The notes beneath the pieces are model-generated. The model was not told where the DNA came from and ran no database searches. It was given only the letters and a program-made list of their open reading frames with translations. Shown here one piece after another: positions 31,578 through 44,798 of a DNA stretch of 64,000 bases. Made by a program: the position numbers and the translations under genes. Origin of the DNA: Betaproteobacteria bacterium (GTDB lineage: Bacteria; Pseudomonadota; Gammaproteobacteria; Burkholderiales; UBA6910); the NCBI GenBank assembly GCA_016183615.1, contig JACPEG010000026.1:1-64000 (forward strand), read 5' to 3'. Each line of letters begins with the position of its first letter. Position 1 is the first letter of the stretch.

Positions 31578-34500
31578 TCAGGAGGCGGTGCCGGTCTCGC
31601 CGCCGGTCTTCTGGAGCAGAGCCACGGGAAACAACCGCAGCAACTGCCAGAGGGGTAATGCGTGCGTGCCGTTCCTGGGCTCGGGCGCCAGAATTTCCCC
31701 GGTGAGCACGTTCCGATACGCCTGCCCCGCGGCCCACGGCACGTCGATCCGGGTGTCCCTCCAGGCTTCGGTGCCCAGCGGGAGCGTCATGTCGCCTCCG
31801 AGAAGCCTCGCCACCAGCCTCGGCGCAACGGTGATCGAGGTGTTTGCCCCCTTGGTCCGGGCAAAGGCGCAGACATGATCCGCCCGCTCGCCGGCCGCCT
31901 TGATCGGAACATAGTCCCCTGTGCCGAACAGCTCGGGAAGAGCGCGGCGCATCCCCAGCGCGCGCCAGGTCACAAAGAACTTGGCCCGACCGTCGCTCAA
32001 GCGATCGAGCAGCGCGTGCACCCGCCGTCCCAGATCGCCGCGAGCTTCCTCTGCCATGCGCGTCAGCTCGTCGAGCAGGCGGGTGCGGCGATCGAAATCC
32101 ACCGGGCGGCGGTTGTCCGGGTCCACCAGGCTGAAGTCCCACAGTTCGTTGCCCTGGTAGATGTCCGGCACCCCGGGCGATGTCAGCTTGATGAGTGTCA
32201 TCGCCAGGCTGTTGAGCATTCCGAAATGGGCGACCTGCCGGGCCAGGGCATTCAGCTCGGGAAGGAACAGGTTCCTTGGACCGGGAGCGAGCAAGCTTCC
32301 CACGAATTTCGAAAGCGCCGCTTCATATTCGGTGTTGACGTTGATCCAGGAGCTCGCCACCTTGGCCTCGCGCACCGCTTTCAGCATGTAGCGTTCGATG
32401 CGCTCGCGGTAGGCGTTCAGAGCCTCCTCGTCCGGCGGTTCGAGGGGCCACGTGCCGATCAGGGCCTGGTAGAGCAGGTATTCGTCATTGCGCCACGGCG
32501 CCGGCTCGCCGTCCGCCATGCTTTTCTTGTTTCGATTCAGGCGCCGCCACCGCCGCAAGTTGAGCTTCCACAAGGCAGGAATCTCGGACAGCACGTCGAT
32601 CCGCGCCCGCACGTCCTCGGAGCGCTTGCTGTCGTGGGTGGAGGTGGCAAGCATGGTGTGCGGCCAGTTCAACGCGCGGTCGCGGCTCGCGGCGTGGAAC
32701 GCCTCCAGGGAAAAGCCGAAGCTGCGGGGATCGCCGCCGACCTCGTTGAGGGAGACCAGGCGGTTGCAGATGTAGAACGCGGTATCCTCCACGCCTTTCG
32801 CCATGACCGGCGCCGAGAACTGCTGGAAGCGCATGGCAAAACCGAGCACCCGGTCGCGGTAGGCCGGGTTCCTCCCCTCCGCGATGTCGGTGGTCAGCAC
32901 CCCGCGGACGAAATCGAACACGGACACATCGGCCGCCCGGCTGCGCTTGCGGGCCACGGCCACCGCCCACTCGATGTGCCGCCGGTCGGCCGCCGAAACC
33001 TCCTGCGGGGAAATGTAGGTCCGGTAGACCGGAAAGCAGGCCCCCACCTCGGCCAGCGCGTCCCGCAGGCTGTTCAGCGTGAAATCGCAGGTGTGGCGGC
33101 TCGCCAGCGCGATGCGGCTCAGCTCGCGGGCCAGCATGTTGAGCTCGCCCGCCATCGCTGTTTTCATGATGAGCCGCTTGCAGCGGTAGGCGAGGTCGTC
33201 GAAATCCACGTGCTCCCCCGTGAAATCCGCGTAGATTCGATCCAGCCGGGATTCCGCGGAGACGTCCACGAACAGCCCGTTGAGGACGTTCGCGAAGCGG
33301 TAGCCCGTGGTGCCGTGCACCGGCCAGTCCTCCGGCAGCCGCTCGTGCTCGGCGAGGATCTTCTCGCCGACGAGGTAAATGAACCTGGCGGGTTTTCCCG
33401 CGGTTTCGCCTGCCTCGGCGGCGGCACCCCGGAAGTGGGCCTGCAGGCGCCGGAAATACTCCCCGGGATCGTAGAGCCCGTCGGGATGATCGATTCTCAG
33501 GCCCTCGACGCTGCCGTCGTCGATGAGAGAAAAGACGAGCCGGTGGGTGGCCTCGAACACCGCCGGGTTTTCCATCCTCAGCCCGGCGAGATCGTTGATG
33601 TCGAAGAACCGGCGGTAATTGATCTCGTCGGAGGCGACCCGCCAGAAGGCGAGCCGGAATGCCTGGGCCTTGATGAGCTCGTGGAGCGCGTCGAAGCTCG
33701 CCTGGTCCCCCGGCCTGCCATTGAACTCGCCCACGTTCTCGGCAATGAATGCGGCGACCTCCGGCGAGCGGGCCGCCAGATCCGCAAGGTGCCGCTTGTG
33801 AACTTCCTTGTCCCGGTTTCGCTCCAGCACCTTGTCGGCGGAAGTTTCGACGCGGCCGGGCAGATGCCCGAACGCCGTGGTCAGCGCCTGGCAATCGAGC
33901 AGCACCGGATTGTCCGCCCCCAGGGCGGCGGCAAGCCGGTCCTGACAGTGACGCAGGACCCTCGGGTATTCGGCCGGGTCCAGCGGAAAGCGGTGCTCGA
34001 AATAGTGAACGCTGAATTCGCCCCGTCCGGCGTCGAACGCGAGCGTAAGCTCCCCGCGGTCCAGCACGGTGCCGTAATGGTCCCCGAGAACCGGCAGCAG
34101 CACCTTGTAGCGGAGCTCGTCCTTGAGCGGGGTCCAGTCGATATCGAAGAAGTCCGCATAGACCGAGGCCGGTCCGTTTTCCAGGACGTCCAGCCACCAC
34201 GCGTTGTCGCTGCCCATGACGCCCATGTGGTTGGGAACCAGGTCCAGAATCTGGCCCATGCCGTGGCGCCTGAGGGCCTCGACGAAGCGGCCGTAGTCCC
34301 CGCGAGTGCCGATCTCCGGGTTCAGCGCGTTGTGATCGATGATGTCGTAGCCATGGCGGCTGCCGGGTCGCGCCTTGAGGTAGGGCGAGGCGTAACAGTG
34401 GCTCACGCCGAGCCCATGGAGATAGGGCACCAGCGCCGCCGCCTGGGCGAAGGTAAACGCGCCGCCGAACTGCAGGCGATAGGTGGCAAGCGGAATGCGG

Positions 34501-36740
34501 GGCTCCGCGCGGGCGACCCTGCCGGGCTGTGGCGCGGCTGCGGTGCGCGTCCGGACCTTCCCCACCGCTTCCGCGAGCGTCCGCAGGCGCGGGTCGCCTG
34601 CCCACTCCTCAAGGTCCAGGGGAAGCTTGCGGCACCAGTTGGGGTGCCCGCGCCCGCTGCCCGGCAGATTCGCCTGTTCGGCCACGCCGAACACGTCCTC
34701 CGGCTGCACCATCAGCACCTTGGCCGGGGTGCGGGCCAGAAAGACGTGGATCGATTGCGCCAGTTCCGGGGAGATCTCCGGATGCCCCACCGGGTGCACG
34801 CTGGCGCCCGGCGGCAGCAGCCCGGCGCGGTCCAGGGCCATCAGCAGGCGGGCGCGGTCCTGGGCGCGGGCGATGACCTGCGCTTCCCGCGCGGCATCGG
34901 AGGGAAACAGACCGAGGCGGGCACGCTGGTCCAGGTCATATCCGTTCCAGAATCCGCACAGGGTTGGTAGGTCATGGGTCGCCACCGATGCCAGCGCCTG
35001 GACCGGATAGCTCTCCGGGGACTTGAAAGCGCCATCCGCTTCCTTTTCGAAATACAGGGGCCGGCAGCCGAGCACGCCCATCCGGCGTAATTGCTCGCGC
35101 AATTCGTCGGGCACGGTGCCGAGATCTTCGCCGACGACCAGGCAACGGTTGCGCCGGCTCTCCAGCGCCAGAATCCCGAGCAGATCCTCCAGCGGATAGG
35201 CGACATAGGCGCCTTCGGCCGGGGGAGCATCGGCCGGCACCCAGAACAGGCGGAAAAGCGCCATGACGTGGTCCAGGCGCAAGGCGCCGGCATGCTGCAT
35301 GTTGGCCCGAAGCGCGGCGACGAACGGCGCAAAGCCGGTCTCCCGCAAACGGTCGGGAACGAACGGCGGCAGGCCCCAGTCCTGTCCGCGCAGGTTGAAT
35401 TCATCCGGCGGGGACCCGATGTGGGCACCCATGGCGCAGAGCGCTTGCGTTCCCCAGACTTCGGCGCTGTCCGCGGCTGCGCCTAGGGCAAGATCCTGGT
35501 ACAGCCCGACGCCGAGACCCAATTCAAGGGAACGGCGTCCGACCGCGGCGAGCTGGCGATCCGCGATCCACTGCAGGTATTCGAAGAATTCGATGCGCTC
35601 TGCGTGCGCCGCGGTGAAGGCGGCCACCTCCGGCGATGCGGGGTCGCGGTAGGCCGCCGGCCACGCTGGCCAGCCCCGGCACGGCGGGTCGTGGCGACAG
35701 AAATGCTCCTGCAACGCTTCGAACAGCGCATAATTTCGCAGCGCTGCTCCCCGCCGGGACCGGAACGCGCGGAACTGGGCGGAGCGCTCGCCGCCGCCCG
35801 GGAGGTGCCTATCGCGGAAATGGCGGTAGAGCAGCTCCAGGATCTCGCGCTTCACCGCGGCGACACCCGCGTAGTCCACGAGCTCCGTTGCCCGCAGCCG
35901 GCGCAGCCGCGCCTGGAACTCGGGCGCCGCCACCGCAGCACGGGCGGCCTCGCATTCAGCGAAATCCGCCTCGGCTTCGGTGTCGATGTAAAGCCAGTTG
36001 AGGAAACACCGGCTCGACGCGCCATAGGGGCTTGCCCGCTCCGGATCGGGGAAAAAAAGCGCGTGCAGCGGATTCACCCCTACCACGTCGGCACCCGATC
36101 CGGAGGCCACTTCCACCAGCCCGCGCAGGTCGGTGAAATCTCCGATCCCCCAGTTGCGCCGCGACCTCAGGGAATAGAGCTGCACCGAAAGCCCCCAAAC
36201 CCTTCCCTCCCGGCCCAGCGCTGCCGGCTGGTAGCAGGAGGCCGGCGTCACGATCAGCTGCATCGTTGCGCACCGCTCGGGAATCTCGGAATCCCGTATT
36301 TCCAGCGTGTGATAGCCGGCCGGGGCGGAATCGAGGTGCCATGCGTGCCGGAGAAAAGAAGCGCCGCCGATGCGGCGTTCCCCCGTCAGCGGTAGGTCCG
36401 CCGCACGGAAGCTTCCCGAGCGCTGGCCGCCGTCTTCGAACCTCAGGGTCCAGCGGAATTCCCGCTCGGACCAGGCCGCGGGAACCGCCACTGCAATCGC
36501 ATGGGGAGCATCCGCCTCGCGGACCACCGCCACCGGGGGAAGCAGGCGTCGCCAGTCATGCATTTCCCGATCGGCGGCCGCCTGGCGCAGCGCCGACCCA
36601 TCCCCGGGAATTCCCATCGCCTCCAGAAGGGCGCGGCGGGTCTTTGCCGAGGTCGGGTGCCGCTTGCCCCAGATATCGGTGTACTCGGCGGCGATCCCGA
36701 GCCCTGCGCTCAGGCGTTCCATCGCTTGCGGGTCGCTCAT
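31578..36740 (-). CDS. fused 4-alpha-glucanotransferase (MalQ) - malto-oligosyltrehalose synthase (TreY)
   Basis: A 1720-aa two-enzyme fusion. Residues 1 to about 700 are MalQ (GH77) with an N-terminal beta domain; its triad maps to Asp near 488 (LRLDHVM), Glu near 535 (VVGEDLG) and Asp near 590 (THDLPT). From about 745 (PLATYRLQFGGAFTFAQAA) to 1715 it is TreY (GH13), with Asp near 1083 (GLRIDHPDG), Glu near 1123 (LVGEKIL) and the THDSKR motif near 1369. MalQ disproportionates maltodextrins; TreY turns the reducing end into a trehalosyl unit that TreZ releases. The ATG at 36740 overlaps the treZ stop by four bases. I rejected a longer frame to 37088. Confidence 0.93.
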   Translation of the reverse strand: MSDPQAMERLSAGLGIAAEYTDIWGKRHPTSAKTRRALLEAMGIPGDGSALRQAAADREMHDWRRLLPPVAVVREADAPHAIAVAVPAAWSEREFRWTLRFEDGGQRSGSFRAADLPLTGERRIGGASFLRHAWHLDSAPAGYHTLEIRDSEIPERCATMQLIVTPASCYQPAALGREGRVWGLSVQLYSLRSRRNWGIGDFTDLRGLVEVASGSGADVVGVNPLHALFFPDPERASPYGASSRCFLNWLYIDTEAEADFAECEAARAAVAAPEFQARLRRLRATELVDYAGVAAVKREILELLYRHFRDRHLPGGGERSAQFRAFRSRRGAALRNYALFEALQEHFCRHDPPCRGWPAWPAAYRDPASPEVAAFTAAHAERIEFFEYLQWIADRQLAAVGRRSLELGLGVGLYQDLALGAAADSAEVWGTQALCAMGAHIGSPPDEFNLRGQDWGLPPFVPDRLRETGFAPFVAALRANMQHAGALRLDHVMALFRLFWVPADAPPAEGAYVAYPLEDLLGILALESRRNRCLVVGEDLGTVPDELREQLRRMGVLGCRPLYFEKEADGAFKSPESYPVQALASVATHDLPTLCGFWNGYDLDQRARLGLFPSDAAREAQVIARAQDRARLLMALDRAGLLPPGASVHPVGHPEISPELAQSIHVFLARTPAKVLMVQPEDVFGVAEQANLPGSGRGHPNWCRKLPLDLEEWAGDPRLRTLAEAVGKVRTRTAAAPQPGRVARAEPRIPLATYRLQFGGAFTFAQAAALVPYLHGLGVSHCYASPYLKARPGSRHGYDIIDHNALNPEIGTRGDYGRFVEALRRHGMGQILDLVPNHMGVMGSDNAWWLDVLENGPASVYADFFDIDWTPLKDELRYKVLLPVLGDHYGTVLDRGELTLAFDAGRGEFSVHYFEHRFPLDPAEYPRVLRHCQDRLAAALGADNPVLLDCQALTTAFGHLPGRVETSADKVLERNRDKEVHKRHLADLAARSPEVAAFIAENVGEFNGRPGDQASFDALHELIKAQAFRLAFWRVASDEINYRRFFDINDLAGLRMENPAVFEATHRLVFSLIDDGSVEGLRIDHPDGLYDPGEYFRRLQAHFRGAAAEAGETAGKPARFIYLVGEKILAEHERLPEDWPVHGTTGYRFANVLNGLFVDVSAESRLDRIYADFTGEHVDFDDLAYRCKRLIMKTAMAGELNMLARELSRIALASRHTCDFTLNSLRDALAEVGACFPVYRTYISPQEVSAADRRHIEWAVAVARKRSRAADVSVFDFVRGVLTTDIAEGRNPAYRDRVLGFAMRFQQFSAPVMAKGVEDTAFYICNRLVSLNEVGGDPRSFGFSLEAFHAASRDRALNWPHTMLATSTHDSKRSEDVRARIDVLSEIPALWKLNLRRWRRLNRNKKSMADGEPAPWRNDEYLLYQALIGTWPLEPPDEEALNAYRERIERYMLKAVREAKVASSWINVNTEYEAALSKFVGSLLAPGPRNLFLPELNALARQVAHFGMLNSLAMTLIKLTSPGVPDIYQGNELWDFSLVDPDNRRPVDFDRRTRLLDELTRMAEEARGDLGRRVHALLDRLSDGRAKFFVTWRALGMRRALPELFGTGDYVPIKAAGERADHVCAFARTKGANTSITVAPRLVARLLGGDMTLPLGTEAWRDTRIDVPWAAGQAYRNVLTGEILAPEPRNGTHALPLWQLLRLFPVALLQKTGGETGTAS

Positions 36741-38581
36741 CCTTGGCGCCCCTCCAGAAACCAGGCGACAGACCAGGGCGGCATGACCCACTGCGCCAGG
36801 CTCTCCGGCAGACCGGCTCCGACCGCGTGAAGCAGTTCGCCCCCCGGTTCCGGGATATCGGGCAAGAATCCGGCGCCGAGATTGGCCATGACCCGAAGCC
36901 CGCTGCCGTCCCCCAGAGTCCAGCGGGCCGAGAGCCCCGTGGCGCCCAGGGTCTCGAACCGGGCGCGCCCGCCCTCCATGCCGGCAAGCCGCGGTGCGAC
37001 CGATCGGCGGCGGACCTCCAACAGGTCGCGGTACAGGGCAAGCCAGTCGCAATGGGGCGCCTTCGTCAGGTTTTCCCAGTCCAGGCACGAATCCCGGAAC
37101 GTCGCGGGATCGCAGGGATCGGGAATCGCTTCCCGGGCAGCCGGGTCGGCAAATCTCCGGAAGCGTTCGAATTCCCGGCGCCGTCCCTCCCGCACGGCCA
37201 GCGCCAGCTCACCGCCGAAATCGCAGAAGAACAGGAACGGGCGCGCCGATCCGAACTCCTCTCCCATGAAAAGCAGCGGGGGCGCCGGCGAAAGCAACAG
37301 GATGGAAACCGCCGCCCTCAGCGCTTCCGGTGCCGCGAGTCCCACCAGACGCTCCCCGAAGGCCCGGTTGCCCACCTGATCATGGGTCTGCAGGAAGGAA
37401 ACGAAGGCGGAAGGCGGCAGGTCGCGGCTCGGCTCGCCCCGCAACCGCTGCCCCCGGTAGGGGGACGGCTCGCCCTGAAAGGCGAAGCCCTCGGCCAGAC
37501 AGCGGCCGAGATACCAGAGCGGGCGCTCCGCAAAGTCGTGGTAGTAGCCATCCGTTTCGCCGGTCACGATGACGTGAAGGGCGTGATGAATGTCGTCGTT
37601 CCATTGGGCAGCATACCAGCGCGGCTTCGACGGCGACTGCTGTGCCAGGTAGCGCGACTCGTTACGGTCGTTTTCCAGCACCAGGTGAATCAAGCGCTCC
37701 CGGCCCGGCCCCCGGTGCACCGCGTCGGCAAGCTCGGTCAGGATATCCGGGGTTGAGTCATCGGCGATCGCGTGCACCGCGTCGAGGCGCAGCCCGTCGA
37801 AGTGAAACTCCTCCAGCCAGTACAGCGCATTGTGGATGAAGAAATCCCTCACGTTGCGGCTGCCCGGCCCGTCGAAGTTGATTGCCGGACCCCAGGGCGT
37901 TTCGTGGCGGGTGGAGAAAAACCGCGGCGCGTAGGCGTGAAGGTAATTTCCCTCCGGGCCGAAATGGTTGTACACCACGTCCAGAAACACCATCAGGCCC
38001 CGGGCATGGGCCGCCTGCACCAGCGCTTTCAGGTCCTGCGGCGCCCCGTAGCGGCTGTCGGGCGCAAAGGGTAGCACGCCGTCGTAGCCCCAGTTACGCG
38101 TTCCGGGGTAGTCGGCGATTGGCATCAGCTCCAGCGCCGTCACGCCGAGCTCGTTCAGGTAATCCAGTCGGCGCTCGACCCCCGCGAACGTGCCCTCGGG
38201 CACGAAAGTGCCCACGTGCAATTCATAAATCACCGCCTCTTCCCACGGTCTGCCGCGCCAATCCCCGTCGGCCCAGTCGAACGCGCCGGGGTCGACAACC
38301 CGGCTCGGTCCATGCACGTCTTCCGGTTGAAAGCGCGACGCCGGATCCGGCACCCGCAGGGCGCCGTCGATGCGGTACACGTAAAGGGTGCCGGGAGGCG
38401 CCCGGTCAGTCACCCGTTCGAACCAACCCTTCCCGGCGGATTCCACAGGCATGACCCGTTCCTCGCCCTCCCCTCGCAGGCAAAGCTCCACGGTTCGCGC
38501 CGTCGGCGCCCACAACCGAAACCGGGTCAAACCGTCGGCGTGAACCTCGGCGCCGAACGGCATGGAATGGACGCGCCTCAT
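36737..38581 (-). CDS. treZ: malto-oligosyltrehalose trehalohydrolase
   Basis: A 614-aa GH13 enzyme that cuts trehalose from malto-oligosyltrehalose. It has an N-terminal E-set domain ([17 protein letters not shown]) and the TreZ barrel motifs [31 protein letters not shown] (Asp nucleophile), [14 protein letters not shown] (Glu) and [16 protein letters not shown] (Asp). The ATG at 38581 overlaps the glgX stop by four bases and its own stop overlaps MalQ-TreY by four. The tight coupling to TreY fits the two-step TreYZ pathway. Confidence 0.96.
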   Translation of the reverse strand: MRRVHSMPFGAEVHADGLTRFRLWAPTARTVELCLRGEGEERVMPVESAGKGWFERVTDRAPPGTLYVYRIDGALRVPDPASRFQPEDVHGPSRVVDPGAFDWADGDWRGRPWEEAVIYELHVGTFVPEGTFAGVERRLDYLNELGVTALELMPIADYPGTRNWGYDGVLPFAPDSRYGAPQDLKALVQAAHARGLMVFLDVVYNHFGPEGNYLHAYAPRFFSTRHETPWGPAINFDGPGSRNVRDFFIHNALYWLEEFHFDGLRLDAVHAIADDSTPDILTELADAVHRGPGRERLIHLVLENDRNESRYLAQQSPSKPRWYAAQWNDDIHHALHVIVTGETDGYYHDFAERPLWYLGRCLAEGFAFQGEPSPYRGQRLRGEPSRDLPPSAFVSFLQTHDQVGNRAFGERLVGLAAPEALRAAVSILLLSPAPPLLFMGEEFGSARPFLFFCDFGGELALAVREGRRREFERFRRFADPAAREAIPDPCDPATFRDSCLDWENLTKAPHCDWLALYRDLLEVRRRSVAPRLAGMEGGRARFETLGATGLSARWTLGDGSGLRVMANLGAGFLPDIPEPGGELLHAVGAGLPESLAQWVMPPWSVAWFLEGRQG

Positions 38582-40713
38582 GTCGCGGCAGCGATCTGGC
38601 GCAGAAGGGCCACGGAGCGGCCGGCAAGGGGATAGGCCTCCCCGGCCCGCAGCGATTGCCCGGGGCCGATGCCATCCCCGTGCCGGGTGTCGAGCAGCAG
38701 CGTCCAGCCGGACTGAGCCCGGTATTCGGGCAAGTGGAAGGGAATTTCCTCGTGGTGGGCGTTGAACAGCAGCAGGAGATTGTCGTCCTGAAGCCGGCGC
38801 CCCCGGTCGTCCTGTTCCTCCAGGGTCTCGCCTGCCAGGTACACGCCGAGGCAGCGGGCGAAGGACTGGTTCCATTCCTCGTCGGTCATTTCGCCTCCGT
38901 CGGGGCGCAGCCAGACGATGTCCTTGATGCCCGTGCCGCGGATCGGCCGCCCCTGAAAGAAATTGCGCCGCCGGAAAACCGGGTGAGCGGCCCGCAGCCC
39001 GATCACCCGCCGCAGCAACGCGAGGAAATCGCCGTCCTCGGGCTTGAGCTCCCAGTTCACCCAGCTCGTCTCGTTGTCCTGGCAATAGGCGTTGTTGTTG
39101 CCGAGCTGGGTATGCCCAAGCGCATCGGCGCCGAGCAGCATGGGCACGCCCTGGGAAAAAAGCAGGGTCGCGACGAAGTTGCGCTTTTGCCGGGCCCGCA
39201 GGGCGCCGATCTCCGCATCGTCCGTCGGGCCTTCTGCGCCGCAGTTCCAGCTCAGGTTTTCGTCCCTGCCGTCGCGGTTGTCCTCCTGGTTGGCCTCGTT
39301 GTGCTTGTGGTTGAAGCTCACCAGGTCAAGGAGCGTAAACCCGTCGTGGGCGGTCACGAAGTTGACGCTGGCGTAGGGCTTGCGGCCGCTGTGCTCGTAG
39401 AGGTCGCTCGATCCGGTGAGGCGCCGCGCGAACTCGCCGATGAGGCCCCCATCGCCCTTCCAGTACGCCCGCACCGTGTCCCGGTATTTGTCGTTCCATT
39501 CCACCCAGCCCGCGGGGAAATTCCCCACCTGGTAGCCGCCTTCACCCAGGTCCCAGGGCTCGGCGATGAGCTTCGCCTGGGACAGTACCGGGTCCTGGCA
39601 GATGATGTCGAAGAACGCCCCCAGCCGGTCGACCTCGTGCAGCTCCCGCGCCAGCGCCGAGGCCAGATCGAAGCGGAACCCGTCCACGTGGATCTCCGTG
39701 ACCCAGTAGCGCAGCGAATCCATGATGAGCTGCAGCACCCGCGGATGCCGCATGTCGAGGGTGTTGCCGCAGCCGGTGTAGTCCACGTAGTAGCGCGGAT
39801 TGTCGGGCATCAGCCGGTAGTAGGCGGCATTGTCTATGCCGCGGAAACACAGGGTGGGGCCCAGGTGGTTGCCCTCGGCGGTGTGGTTGTAAACCACGTC
39901 CAGGATCACTTCGATTCCGGCCGAATGCAGAGCCTTCACCATGGTCTTGAATTCCTTCAGCGACCCGGTCGCCGAATAGCGCCCATCGGGCGCGAAAAAA
40001 GCCATCGAGTTGTAGCCCCAGTAGTTGCGCAGCCCCTTCTCGATGAGATGCCGGTCGTCGACGAAGCTGTGCACCGGCATCAGCTCCAGCGTGGTGATGC
40101 CGAGCCGCTTGTAGTGCTCGATGACCGGCGCAGTGGCGAGGCCGGCATAAGTGCCCCGGAGCTGGGGCGGCACCTCCGGGTGGCGCACGGTGAAGCCCTT
40201 CACGTGAACCTCGCAGATGATCGTGTCGTGCCAGGGCACTGCCGGCCGGCGATCCTCGCCCCAGGTGAAGGCCGGGTCAACCACCACGCACTTGGGCATT
40301 CCCGAGGCGCTGTCCCGGCGGTCGGCAGCGAGATCCTCCTGCTTGCCTGCCACGCGGTAGCCGAAATGGGCATCGCTCCAGCGCAGGCTGCCCGCGAGCT
40401 GCTTGGCATAGGGCTCGATCAGGAGCTTGTTGGGATTGAAGCGGTGGCCATGCTCCGGCCTGTAGGGCCCGTGGACCCGGTAGCCGTAGAGCAGCCCGGG
40501 CCTCGCTTCCGGCAGGTAGCAGTGCCAGACCTGGTCCGTCTGCTCACGGAGCTCGACGCGCTGCAGCTCGCGGCGCCCGCTGGGGTCGAACAGGCAGAGC
40601 TCGACCTTTTCCGCGTGTTCCGAGAACAGCGCGAAGTTCACGCCCTCCCCGTCCCAGGTGGCCCCCCGCGGGTAGGGCTTGCCCGGCCAGACCGCGGTGA
40701 TGACGTTGCTCAT
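38578..40713 (-). CDS. glgX: glycogen debranching enzyme GlgX
   Basis: A 711-aa isoamylase-type GH13 protein that removes short alpha-1,6 branches from glycogen trimmed by phosphorylase. Domain order: N-terminal CBM48 ([20 protein letters not shown]), barrel with [34 protein letters not shown] (Asp nucleophile), [17 protein letters not shown] (Glu) and [14 protein letters not shown] (Asp). The ATG at 40713 is preferred over an upstream TTG at 40722. It supplies linear maltodextrins to MalQ-TreY and TreZ encoded directly downstream. Confidence 0.95.
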   Translation of the reverse strand: MSNVITAVWPGKPYPRGATWDGEGVNFALFSEHAEKVELCLFDPSGRRELQRVELREQTDQVWHCYLPEARPGLLYGYRVHGPYRPEHGHRFNPNKLLIEPYAKQLAGSLRWSDAHFGYRVAGKQEDLAADRRDSASGMPKCVVVDPAFTWGEDRRPAVPWHDTIICEVHVKGFTVRHPEVPPQLRGTYAGLATAPVIEHYKRLGITTLELMPVHSFVDDRHLIEKGLRNYWGYNSMAFFAPDGRYSATGSLKEFKTMVKALHSAGIEVILDVVYNHTAEGNHLGPTLCFRGIDNAAYYRLMPDNPRYYVDYTGCGNTLDMRHPRVLQLIMDSLRYWVTEIHVDGFRFDLASALARELHEVDRLGAFFDIICQDPVLSQAKLIAEPWDLGEGGYQVGNFPAGWVEWNDKYRDTVRAYWKGDGGLIGEFARRLTGSSDLYEHSGRKPYASVNFVTAHDGFTLLDLVSFNHKHNEANQEDNRDGRDENLSWNCGAEGPTDDAEIGALRARQKRNFVATLLFSQGVPMLLGADALGHTQLGNNNAYCQDNETSWVNWELKPEDGDFLALLRRVIGLRAAHPVFRRRNFFQGRPIRGTGIKDIVWLRPDGGEMTDEEWNQSFARCLGVYLAGETLEEQDDRGRRLQDDNLLLLFNAHHEEIPFHLPEYRAQSGWTLLLDTRHGDGIGPGQSLRAGEAYPLAGRSVALLRQIAAAT

Positions 40714-40731
40714 GGAGGGCAATGAAGCCGG

Positions 40732-41421
40732 CTATTCGCGCCCTTCCCGGCCGGCGCCGCCGGCCTCCGGCCACCACTTCTCCAGAAGCTCGGCGGCCTT
40801 CTTCTGGCCACCCAGCCCGAAGGCCAGGGCCAGCCCGAAGGCCACCGCCGCCAGCAGAACGAGGAAGCTCTGGCGGATGATGTCGCCAAGATTCATCTGG
40901 TCGAGGGCGATGATCAGCACGAAGATGAGAATCGCGTAGAACGCGAAGCGCCCCAGAAGATCGGCGTCCTCCAGCCCCACGTTGCGCAAGTAGGTGGTGA
41001 TGGTCGCCCCGATGAACCGGGCGAAGTAGGCGCCGAAGGCGAGGATCAGCACCGCCACGATGACCTTGGGGACGAACAGCACCACTCTCCCGAGCAGGTC
41101 CGTGACATGGGTGAGGCCCAGGCTATTGAAGGCGATCATCACCGCGGTGAGGATCACCAGCCAGTACACCAGCAGCCCGAGAACGGTGGTGGTGTCGGCC
41201 TTGCCGCCGCCCTGCTGCAGGAATTCGTCGAGGCCCGCCTTCTCGGTGAGCACATTGAAATTGATCATCCGCAGGCCCTTCTCCACGCCGAACTTCACGC
41301 CCTTGGCGAATGCCCACCCGGCGATGAGGATGATCAGCGCCAGCAGCACCTTCGGCGCGAACTCGCCCACCTGCACGAGAAAGACCCGGACCGGTTCCAG
41401 CAGCATGTCCACCCTTTCCAT
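40732..41421 (-). CDS. CmpX-like membrane protein with conserved TM-helix repeats
   Basis: A 229-aa inner-membrane protein with four or five hydrophobic helices (ALIILIAGWAFAKGVKFG, VYWLVILTAVMIAFNSLG, VLFVPKVIVAVLILAFGAYFA, YAILIFVLIIALDQMN, SFLVLLAAVAFGLALAFGLG). The repeated pattern matches the TM_helix family related to mechanosensitive channels, such as CmpX; the soluble MscS beta domain is missing. The start follows GGAGGTTGTC. It lies between treS-mak and glgX in an otherwise purely enzymatic operon, with spacings of 9 and 18 bp, so co-expression with trehalose enzymes is certain if the operon is one transcript. A role in sensing membrane tension is inference. Confidence 0.8.
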   Translation of the reverse strand: MERVDMLLEPVRVFLVQVGEFAPKVLLALIILIAGWAFAKGVKFGVEKGLRMINFNVLTEKAGLDEFLQQGGGKADTTTVLGLLVYWLVILTAVMIAFNSLGLTHVTDLLGRVVLFVPKVIVAVLILAFGAYFARFIGATITTYLRNVGLEDADLLGRFAFYAILIFVLIIALDQMNLGDIIRQSFLVLLAAVAFGLALAFGLGGQKKAAELLEKWWPEAGGAGREGRE

Positions 41422-41430
41422 GACAACCTC

Positions 41431-44784
<3,354 letters not shown>

Positions 44785-44798
44785 TGCGGGATCCCGCC

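Noticed and set aside
31662-34970. Open frame of 1102 codons on the plus strand
   Set aside because: It is antisense to the MalQ-TreY fusion, has His/Gln/Arg-rich composition typical of high-GC shadow frames, and no recognisable domain.
36741-37088. Longer N-terminus for MalQ-TreY
   Set aside because: It overlaps the end of treZ and has no MalQ homology; the ATG at 36740 gives the usual four-base overlap.
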